Positions 40,001 to 52,000 of a stretch of DNA of 64,000 nt are shown here, piece after piece (the stretch's first letter is position 1; each line of letters opens with the position of its first letter). Source of the DNA: Platynereis dumerilii. Lineage: Eukaryota; Annelida; Polychaeta; Phyllodocida; Nereididae. The position numbers were made by a program, and so were the translations under genes. The stretch lies in NCBI GenBank assembly GCA_026936325.1, contig JAPTHN010000025.1:960001-1024000 (forward strand), written 5' to 3'. Under the pieces are notes generated by a model that ran no database searches, was not told the origin of the DNA, and saw only the letters and a program-made list of their open reading frames with translations.

Positions 40001-43000
40001 TCCGGTCGAAATTATAGGAGTTATGACTAATTTCATTTTGTCGAAAATGCACGTCATTTGCTCGAAGGTGACCGTTAGGCTTGAACTAGCTTTCATTATC
40101 ATACAATGCATTCAGATGCCTGACAAAGATTTAAGCAGGATGGAGCAGCACGTTTCTGTCGAAGAATGGAAAGTAAATTGCCTAATTTTGATGCATTCAG
40201 ATGCCTGGAAAATATTTAAGCGGGATAGACCGGAGCATTTCGGTGGAAGAATGAAAAGTATTTTTCCCAATTTTGACAAATTTCTTGGAAATTCCAGTCT
40301 TGCACTCTGTAAATGACAAAGAACAGATTACTTAGATGAGAAGTGTGACTTTGCTATTGCAAATCTGTCTTTGACAAGGGCAATGAGCACTATAGCTACC
40401 ATCTGATCAAATTAAATTTAAATCCAATTGTAAGTTTTTGAGAAAAGTACCCGATACTTGAAAAACATCTATTTTTGGGGGTCAGGGGTATGATGCATAT
40501 ATTATTCCAACTTTTGATTGTGCGGATTCACACCTAAAAAGCTGTACCCCAATAAGATGCTGGTGGTCTACCAAAATTTTAGAAACCTGGTTAAAATTAT
40601 GAGAGTTATGACTAAATTCAATTTTGTCTAAAATGCACGTCATTTGACCGAGGGTGACTGTGGGGCTTGAACTAGCTTTCATTGTCATAAGATGCATTCA
40701 GATGCCTGACATATATTTAAGCAGGATGGAGCATGATATTTCTGTGGAAAAACGAACAATCAACTGCCTAATTTTGGCAAATTTCTTGGAAATTCCAATG
40801 TTGCACTCCGTAAATGACGAAGTGCAGATTACTTAGATGAGAAGTGTGACTGTGCTATTGCAAATTTTTCTTTGAAATGGACAATGAGCACTATAGCTAC
40901 CATCTGGTCAAATTTAATTTCAATCCAATTGTAAGTTTTTGAGAAAAGTACCCTATACCTGAAAAACACCTCTTTTTGGGGGTCAGGGGTATGATGCATA
41001 GATTAGTCCATCTTGGATCATACTGATTTACAGCTAAAAAGGTGTATCCCAACTAGTTGCTGGTGCTCTACCAAAATTTTAGAAATCTGGTGGAAATTAT
41101 AGGAGTTATGAGTGATTTCGTTTGACAAAAATGCACTTACGATTCTCTGAGGGTGATTGCTAGACTATAATTATTGTTAAGTGCATTCAGATACCTGGAA
41201 AATATTTTAGCAGCATGAACCAGAATGTTTCTGCAGGAGAATAAAGAAGTTCTTTCCCTTATTTTGACAAATTTCGTGAAGCTTAAATTACTCTTTGTAA
41301 TGACACACTTTGGATAACTTTGAAGGCAAATTGGGCTGTGCCATCACAAATTAGGTTTTGACATGGACTACTAGTGTTATAGCTATCATCAGGTCATATT
41401 TAATTTCAATTCAATTGTTACTTTGTGAGAAAAATACCTAATACTTGAAAAACATCACTTTTTGGAGGTGAGGGGCATGACATGGATATGATATTGTCTT
41501 GGGCTACGTAATAAATTGCCGAAAGATGCAAGACAAGTAATAGCTGGTGCTCAACCAACATTTTAAGAATCAGTATTGAGTTAAAGGATATATGACTGAA
41601 TTAGTGTGCAGGTAATGCATTTCAGTTTGCACTGGGGATAACAATTTAAAGGTTAGAACTAAGTTTGATTGTCGAAAGTAAAAGTTTGAATTAAGTAAGT
41701 TACCACAGAGTTCTGTGGACGAACAACAAACAATTATGCAGATTTTTGACTTCGAAATTATGTGGTAGACTCTTATTATTGACTGTCACTAAATGGTTCA
41801 ATGGTTCATGTAAGCATGAAGCTGGGCTTTACCATTCCAAATTTGGGTTTTACATTTACAATTAGCACTATAGCTACCATCTGGTCAAATTTAATTTCAA
41901 TCTGATTGTAACCTTGGAAGAAAAGGACTCAAATCGTAGAGAACATCACTTTTTGGCAGTGAGGTATATCATGCATAAATTATGTTTGCTTGGATCTGAG
42001 AAATTTGTAGCTTAAAAGTGCATGACTTGAAGCAGCTCTTGCTCTACCAAACTTGTAAAAATCCACAAAAAATATTAAAATGATATGATTTATGAGGGAA
42101 TTAGTTTCAAATGAAGCGCTTTGGGTTACATCCGGGTTACCTTAAACAAGCTGCAAAATAGGGCTGCACGATAATGGAAAAATGTTCGATAACGATATTT
42201 GGGGTTGAATTGTCGATAACGATAAATTCTCGATATTACGTAAATTAAAGAACTGCTCCCTTCTGTCACTGACTGCGCCCTGCTGGCCCATTGGGGCTAC
42301 TGAACTCTATGGGTGCTGACTGCATTAAAGTTGGCATGAATATGGATATTCATCAGTGAAAGTCCCAAATGTTTCTAATCTGCCCCTTCTGAACCCTCTG
42401 CCACCCTAAACAGACGTTCAAATGATCTTTTTGCTGCCGTAAAATGACTCGACAGCCAAAATGTGAGTTGTATTTTGAAAATCGATATATCTAAACTTTC
42501 ACGATATCAATATCGTGGCATGTGATATCCCGATAACGATATATTTTCTATATATCGTGCAGCCCTACTGCAAAATCAGATGTTCATGACATTAATTGTT
42601 CACATATATGTTATGTATAAATGCATCTCTGGAGGTCATTGACTCTACTTCAGAAGTTAACCACCATATTGAGGGGGGAGGGTTGGTCTAGTGGTAGCGT
42701 GCTGGACTGCCAATCGCTGGGTCCAGGGTTCGAATGTTGGACGGCTGTTTCAATCGTTCTTCGCCTCATTGCCGGGTCCTCCTCCTGTCCTAATTAGCCT
42801 GCCAAGTGCATAAATACAGGACGTAAAACCCCACTCATCCTGCGGTCAACCACCATATTGAGAAGCAGGGAAGTTAACACTAAATATTAACTTGTGCTGA
42901 ATGTAATGACTATATTGTGTTTCAACCTTTAGGAAAAGTGGAGTGTCCAACTAAAGCATTCAGTCTGACTAAAGAAATCAATTAGTACCCTTAAAAATTT

Positions 43001-46000
43001 GACTATCAAATCTGACAGACCAACAATCTCAAAATAACGTTTTTGCTGCTAACAAAGGTTGATAGATCTCTGAGAGGAGTCTTCAACATGTTACAGTGTC
43101 TGATTTACTGCGCGTGTGGGATCTCTTACTTGGCCACAAATGACATTGATGCAGGTCTTACCCAAATGAATTCCATTGAACTGTGGATGTTGCTTGTGAA
43201 GGTCTGGTATGCACATTTGGCTTTGAATCAAACCCAGGACCTTCTAAAGTTCAGTAGAACTGGTGGAGACCCTTTGGCCATTGCTTGACTGCTTGCAGTG
43301 TCTTGTCACGGGCTCTTTAAGACTCAGTCATGTGTCTTGAAGTGTAAGAGTCAATGGCAATGCACCAATGTCCTGTGATTGGGGTGAATTCTGCTGAAAA
43401 AGCAGCATATCAGCACGTTCCATTGGTCTGTGTAAAACCAATAGAAGTCATATTGGAACAGTCCTCGCTATTCAGATAAATATTCTGGATTAATGCATGG
43501 ATCCCTAGAAGTCAACTGTGCCTGATACAATGCTGGCGAAGAGTTCATATTATGCAAATTCTCTGTGAAAACTGTAGAATGCAATTAGGATGTCCCATAA
43601 TAGTTGCATTGAAAACCTGGTGGACCAGATGAGAACTACTTGATTCACAGACCCCTAGTGGCATACACTAGCAAATCTGGCATTATCTATGGCTCTAACT
43701 GGTTCTGGTCTGTGATTCCTAAGACAAACAGAGTATCACTTTCTGGGATCTGATTGGTCGAGAAAGCCATCGAAGTCATGTGACCGATTGAAAATGATTG
43801 TGATGTCACTCAGTGGTTGCCTAAGGTCATAAATGACCATGTTGCCGAGATTGTTATGTCACACATTTTCTGGTTTCATTAGCAGCACTTGTAGCTTGTA
43901 GCTTCAGAGATGCAGAAATATTAGTTTGAACAAATCATGATATTTGTCTGTTGATATCTGCCCAGACCATGAATAGATTGATCATCAAATTCAATGACGT
44001 CCTACAATTTTGCCAAATTAGATTAAAAAATCTATTGACAGATATCCTCAGTATTGTCATTGAAATTTCAGTTATTTCAGTTTCATGCTAATCTGCAGAT
44101 TATAGACCCGCCATCTTTACATATTTAGAAGTGTGCATTTTGATTGCCTAGCCCTAAATGAAATAGTGTAGAGGATATTCTGATTTGTTTAGCCATCAAC
44201 ATGACAATTTTTGAACACTGCTCTGAGGAAGCAAAATATATTATGTCCACTCTCTGCTAGTCTGAGCCTCTACAGACTTCATAAGCATTAAAATTTATAA
44301 ATATATGTATTGTAGAACTTAAATTGTGGAATATCTGAACTAATGACCTCATTAAATTTTGTATGATTTCAGGATAAGTACCCATCCAAGAGCCTGAGTT
44401 CAAGTCACGGGGAGAGATATGATTCTTCGAGGTCCCGGGAATCCCCCACTTACCGTGGAAACCGGGACTACAGTCCTCCAAGGTCCGCCAATAGGATGGA
44501 TCGCAACCGGCACCTAGAGCGTGCCAAAGAAAAAGGTGTGTATGGATTTTATTTTGAGTTGGTTTGTTTGTTAACTTATTGAATTATTGTGAGGCTCAAG
44601 AAAAAGCTGAAACTCATCTGGCTCGGACCTTTTTGTCAAAAAATATTTGATTAAAAAAATATATACCCGGTACATAAAGATTAAGTATAAAATATGATAA
44701 AAGCAAAACAATGAATTTTTTCGCTATTGAGACTTCATGTAAAGAAAATGTGCAACGATTAAGATAGATTTTGATCTTGCATTATAGCGTCGCCAGATGG
44801 CCAGAAAATTGTAGGTTGAGAATGTAAAGACTGGATATTGAATGGCCATTTCAAGACGCGGAGCCTTCAAACTATCATGTATAACACCAGGGGCAAAACC
44901 TTATTCAATATTGATAGAAAACTACAAGAAAATGTCTGGTTATCCATATACATCATAAACAGATATCAATCTCAAAGAAGAACCCAGGAATTTGCAGGCT
45001 GTGTCACTGAGCTAAACTTCCCTGAAAAGAATAGAGAAAAGGTCACAGGGAAACTGAAGGTCAAATTAGCAAGAAATATCTGTAATGTCATATTCACAAG
45101 AGGGCACTGTTGTACTTGAACAATGTATGTGCTGCCATCTAGGGTTATATTCAGGAGGCGTTCAATGGAAAATATTCACAGCTCTTTGATAAAACTGATA
45201 ACACAAAGCATTCATTCTATATTGTCCGACTTCAATATTAACAGTTAAACTTTTTCCTTTCCAGGTTCAACCAGTTCCCCTGGGGACCGACGGCAGAACA
45301 ATTACCCCTCTTCATCGTCCAATCACGAGAGAGGAAGCTCACGCCAAGAGCGTGAAAGGAACAGCAAGGCCAAGCCGTCAGCCAGCAGTTCCAAGGACCA
45401 CAAGTCCGAGGTATGTTTCTTTAAAAATATTTATTTGCTGAGTTAGAAATGAATGTTCATAATGGATTGGGGGAGGGTTAGCCTAGTGGTAGCGTGATGG
45501 GCTCCAAATCGCTGAGTCCAGGGTTCAAATCTAGCTCTTGCCGGGTCACCTGGGCTTATGTTATCCTTTGGCTGGTTGCCATGCCCTTCTCCTGTCCTAA
45601 TTAGCCCCAATCATCCATCCATCATAATTGATGACATTAAAGTGCCATGAATAATTTGGACATAATAACTAAGCAAAGTTGCTTGTAGCTGATACATGTA
45701 ATTGACTTGTCATGGTATGTAAGCCTAGTAATGCATCAAAGAGTCTCAGGAATATTTCAAAATAAGGAAACCGATACATGTAAAAATCAGCTGAAAATAG
45801 TGCATCTAATTCCGTAGAATGGGGTAAAGTTGGCAAAGTATGAAATTTATGCATCTAATTGGAAGTGTTACTGTTAAAATTAAGGAAAGTGTGACTTACA
45901 TACAATCAGTCAAAGTAAAACATCTTTTTGTTTATGCAGTTTCAGAAGTCGGCGTTGAGAGTGTCAGGCGACTGGTCGGAGCATCGTAGTTCATCTGGGA

Positions 46001-49000
46001 AGAAATATTACTACAATTGCCGTACGGAGGTATCCCAGTGGGAGGAGCCCAAGGACTGGATTGACCTGTGAGTAGTCTTTTATCATTTGCTTGAGTGCAG
46101 TCCTCTTGACCTAGTTATTGAATAAAATTGATGCTTGACAAGTTGACTTGCTGCACATTTTGCTGTGCACTGGTACCATGTCCATTGGGATTGAACAGTT
46201 TCAATGTACTGAGTGTATTGAAACTACACTGACAGGGTGTCTACAAATCTTTGAAAAGCCTGGCGTTTAGTTTCTCAATTTCCAGGCCTTGAAAAGCCTT
46301 GAAAAATCTGCATTTTGCACATAAGGCCTGGAAAAGCTTGGAATTTAGTAACAAAAAAAATTCGCAGCTGAATATTTGGCGATTTCTTGTGGCAGTCAGA
46401 CGGTAGAAACATTTTGATGTTCGGAAAAAAAAAGTACTGTGCATTGTTTTCATATCACTTCGCTGCAAGATTGGCCTTGATTTTGGGAAAATTCAGTATG
46501 GTGAAGCCTGGAAGAAAATTCTGGAATTTCAAAAGTGCTGCAGACACTCTGGTAATATTAAAGTGATCAGCTGGTGATTGAAATTTCAATGACAAATTTA
46601 TTGCTCTCTTTGCAGAAGTTCTCTGTGCAAGCCGGTCAATGATCCCCCAGCAAGAGGCAGGGACAAAAATGGCAGAGAGGGAAGCAGCCGACCTGCCCTG
46701 GCCACCTCTAAATGTAAGTATTGCTTTAGATTTAATTCTCAATTACTTTGAAAATAGGGATGAACACCGGTTCAGGTATATCGATCGTACTGGTTCTTTC
46801 TGTTGGTTTAATAACCGGAATCGATGACATAGACTTTCGTTGCAATGCATTACGACCCTCCAAATGCTTAATTTAGCCAAGAAATGCGAAAAATCGTGAG
46901 CAAAACGCTACCGGACCTTCGCCCTGGTTGCAGCCCACAGCGGATTATAGAATTTCTGGACAACAAAATAATGATTTCCCCATCATATTTTGCCAAAATT
47001 CACAAATTTCCGGATCTGGCTGAATTTGAGGATCGCGATACCAACCGAAAACCTTAAAAATGTATCAACGGTACGTATCGCATTGAACTTTGCAAACGGT
47101 GTCCATCCCTATTTGAAAATATGAAGGCAGAGAATGCCTAAGATCAAGTAGTTGGTGTCAGAGAAGCCAAAAAATTATGTGGAGTTATTGAGCTTCATTG
47201 GAGAGTTAAATCCTGAATTATAGTGGTATTTTACATCTCTCATTTGATACATACTGCAAATTGAACAGTTAATGACCTGCTGTCGACCTTTTCTTTCAGC
47301 GTACGATGAGAGGTACAGACATTCCAACAGCACTAGCACTGCGGGACCGGAGCGTGTCCAAAGAGGCGGACCTTCCGCTACCCAGACCTCTCCGTACGGC
47401 CGGGGGTATAACGCAACCTCCGACCACAGACAGTCGCATCGTCAAGATATGCATGATTACAGAGGTCGGAATTTGGATATTAAAGACCAGTCCACTGGTC
47501 GACGGGACGTTTCACGGACTAGTAGTCTGGACGAGAGGTCAATACGCAAAATGGACGATGTGCATAAAATGTACCACAGGCAGGAGTTGTCGTTCAACGG
47601 AGCTCGATCAATGTCCATTACGCCGAGGAATGATAATGAAGGTGAGAAATTCAATTTATAACTTATTGTGTTCATTTACAGATCTATGGAGGAGGGTTGG
47701 TCTTGTGGTAGCGTACCAAGCTGGTTTGAATCCAGCTCTTGCCGGGTCACCTATGTTGGACAGCTTATCCTTCACCTCATTGCCCTGTCCTCCTCCTGTC
47801 CCAATTAGCCTACTACGGCATAAATACAGGACATAAAGCCGCTGTCATCCATCCATCATCTACAGATCTCCGTTCGCAGAACTTTGTCAGGTTTGTGCAT
47901 AGGTTTGCAGTGAGAGCTAGTGTGAAAAATGACAGGGGTCCGATAGTCCTGAATACCTTACAAAGGCTTCGAAACTACTGAAATTTGACTAGAAATTAGA
48001 TAAGCACCATGTTGATTTTGTGCATTTCAAGTTCAGACAAGGGCTTTCTAAAAGCTGTTCTTCACACTGGCACTGAGAGCTACCTGAATTACGGGAGTCT
48101 CCTCGGCTAGCGTATCAACCTGGGATATTGGTTGCATTTAATATGAGCACAGCTCATGGCTGCCTTTTTGAAGCTCACTTAGCACAAGGATAGTTCGTTC
48201 TGTGTGGTGCTCCTGTCTACAGTGACTGCCTGAACAGGAAGTGCCTGTAGTTACCATAAAAATGGAGCTAGTAGTTTAGTCAGAGTTTAGTTTGGTAAAT
48301 AATTAAAATACCTCAAATATCTTCTAAAATAGCTTTAAAATTTCAGTCTTGTAGTATAACAACCTCTAATGACATATTTCAGGGATTTAAATCAACATGT
48401 GTATCAATATTGGAAATGATTATTTCCATACCCCTGATTGTAAGAAGTGACTGAAAATTAAAAGTCAATACAAAAATTAATGACTTAAATGGCTCACCAA
48501 GTGAAATCATAACAACACTTAAGGTTACATAATCTTCATTAACTATCTACAAATTATGTAACAGTCTAATAGTAAACAGTCGCCTCTGAATAGCTATGGT
48601 TTTATTGGTCTCAGTTACATAATCTTCATTAACTATCTACAAATTATGTAACAGTCTAATAGTAAACAGTCGCCTCTGAATAGCTATAGTTTTATTGATC
48701 TCAGTTATGTAACATCAACAATTTAATATAATAGATCCAAATGTATAGATCCAAATTTAACTCAGATTTGAATTACACAGCTGTTAGTGCAATCTGTCTA
48801 TCTACATTCTATCTGTCTATCTATCTATCTATCTATCTACCTATCTACCTATCTACCTATCAATCCATCTATCCATCTATCTATCTATCTATCTATCTAT
48901 CTAATCTTATCTATAGATCTGATTTTATCTATCTATTCTATCTATCTATTCATTTGCCCAGTCCTTTAAAAAGATTAATTGGCCTTCTGCATGGAAAGTA

Positions 49001-52000
49001 GAAGATAATGAAGTAGTTCTATGACAATGCTGCGCAAATTTCATGGCAGTACCATTTACATATTAATTTTTTTGGAGAATTTTGATTCTTTGATATGTCA
49101 TAAATTTGATGTCAAGGATACTGAATGGAACCCTTGCTTATAAATGTTGAGTTCCACCATTACAGTAGCTATAGATAAATTTCAGTGTTTGTTTCCACAG
49201 ATTCACGGCAAACGGAGGACATGGATATTTCTCCGGACAACACGCCAAACGTAGCATCCCGACCAACGTCAGGGCACGGGACCCCGGCTGCCTCTACCCC
49301 TTCTACTTCTATAGCCAACACTGTGGCCACCGTGGCTTCTATGATTTCTCATGTAAGTTTATTTTATATATATGGTTTTACCTAATGAACCATGCTCAAC
49401 TGTTTATTTCTTATGCTGGACTGCAGTTTAAATCATCCTTTTCTTCATTGGATGCACTGGTCAAAATGAGAAAGGCACAAGCAAAATTTTAAGATAGTTA
49501 AAAGAATGCACAGAATATAATCAACGATATGAGAAAAACCAACTTAACAATTAAATTTCAGTCATTGGACATAAAACCATTCACTGGGTCCAACTAGGGT
49601 TGGAATCCAGCTCTTGCCAGGTCAGCTGGTCCTGTCATACTAGTCAGACTCCTATATTGGACGGCTGTTTCAATCGTCCTTCACCTCATTCATTGCTCTG
49701 TCCTCCTCCTGTCCTGATTAGCCTACGGTAGCAAGTGCATAAATAAAAGCCCCAGTCATCCAACCATCCAATACATTGTAAAATCTGACTTTTAAAAATA
49801 TTTAAAATTCTACTTCTAGGTGAGTAACTGTCAGACGGATCCTCGGCAACACCACGGTCACGGCACAATTAACGCCCCCTACAACACTGCAACACCCTCT
49901 GGTGGTGCTCCTAATCCCACGCTCACTGAAAGTAAGTGTTCTCAAAGTAATTTTAAAATTATGAAGTCTTGTACAATTTTACTGTGTAAAAAAAAATTAA
50001 AAAATCAAGATTTTTTGCTCTGAATTGATGTGTCTACATGTTTTAAGTATAATGAAGTCTTAATTGCTGTGTCTAAATAATTTAAAGATTATGAGGTTTT
50101 GTGCTATTTTACTCTTCATTGCTGTGTACATAAATATGGGATATACAACCCTAATAATCCATCCAATTTTGTGCTATTTTGCAACCGATAGATTCTTGTT
50201 TGCAAATTAATTTGGCATAAAGCTTTTCAGATCATGTACTGAACAGAAGAATATTAATAAAGAGAAATTTGTGTATTTTGCAGCAATAGAGACGCTAAAA
50301 CGGTTACAGGAAGCATTGTTGGCGCAACAGCAGAGACATATTCCTCACCAACCCCAAGTGCATCCAGAACCAAACAGTGAGTTACCGTTTTGTTGCTTAT
50401 TAATTAAATTCTCTTCATGAAAAAGGAGGTTAATCTTCTATCGTCTAACTTGTTCTAGCAAAAAAAGTCAGTGGGTACCCTTAATAATAAAAGAACCGGA
50501 TAAAAATCTCATAGAAACTCTCTGGGACCAAGAGAGGAGATAGAATTGTGGGATGATTTTGTTCTGCAGTCTTAGAGAATTGGACTATGCTTCTTCTCCT
50601 ACAAATAGCACAGTACACAATTAAACACAACTCCTTTGTCTTTTTTTTCAGTGGTCAATTCCTCATCCTCTCACTCCCAATATGTGATATCTCCTGCTCT
50701 TCGGACGGCTCTGAGGTCTCCCCAAGTGGCCGCCCACCCCCTGGCCAACAGGCAACTGTCCGCTATGAATAACAGTCGGCATAACTCCGTGGCCGAGGAC
50801 GATAGCAGGTTAATGGGCAGCCCGCCCCATGAAAATAACTACCGGTTGGCTTCTAGGTGAGTATTACTCGGTGCAATTTAATTTTATGTTTTAAGTTGGT
50901 GTGAGGGTGGTGATGGTTCACTTACCTGTACACAATTAAGTTTTGACCTAGAATTAGGAGGTTTAACGAGGACATGGTTAAATCAGAAAAGCTGATAAAA
51001 TTGTCGATGTTTTTGGAAGTGTGAACGCACTGCCTGATGAGTGCGCATGACGTCATCTCGTGGAATTCCCGGAAGTACAAGAAAATAGTTGCAAATTAAA
51101 ATTAGGAGGTTAAGCGAGCTTACTTGTTCAGTGAAGTATAACTTGGTTTCCGTCAATATTACTGTGGGTGGGGAGGGGTAACTTACTCCCTAACTGTAGG
51201 GACTGAAGTATAATGGGCCCATTAATGGAAAGTGAAGTTTTGATTTAGAGTGTTAAGTATTTACACGATTATTTAGCTGCAATGGTGCATCCTCATGAAA
51301 TGTAAAGAAGATTTAGTTCAAGTTTGATATAAAAATATTGAAATCTATAAAAAAATATCTGCTACACTTTTAAATTTAAACCATTGACAATGACTTCACA
51401 GCAGTGCTGTAGTGAAAACAAAGAAACTGCTTATTGTATGTTGAACAGCCATTCTGAAAAAGCTTACTTATGTAATTTAATCAATGTATCTTTTGTGACA
51501 TTTGAGTTAGCCGTTAATATCTGTTTTGTATATTTTACAGGGAGAGTCCTACGTCGGCCAATAACAGTATACATATGTCTGGAGTGGGACCAATAGCATT
51601 GTCGGCAGCTGCTGTCTCGCGGAAACCTGACTCCATTCAATTAACTCCTTCTCTTCTCAACCATTTCGATGAGAACTTAATCGGCCATGTTACTAATTGG
51701 CCAACCGAGCCACTAGAGCGACATGTGAGTATAGATGTTTTATGATTTTGATTGTTGGTGAGGGGGTTGTGTTGTAAGATTATAGGTGCTGAGTCCCAAA
51801 TTTGTTCCCTCACTCCAGCTGGGTTGCCTGGATTCGTGTTGGACAGAAGTTTCAGTAACTCTTTGACTCTCTTAGTCCTCCTGTATTAATTGGTTTACCA
51901 CATTGCCTGAATACAGAACGTAAAACCCCAATAAGAAGTTAAACCCTAATAATCCATCCTGTGACGCCTGTGTAGCTTTGAGGGTGAAAGTTATAGTCAA

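Noticed and set aside
47306-47836. 176-codon open frame on the + strand
   Set aside because: Out-of-frame reading of WAC exon 47300-47641 running into the intron and a SINE.
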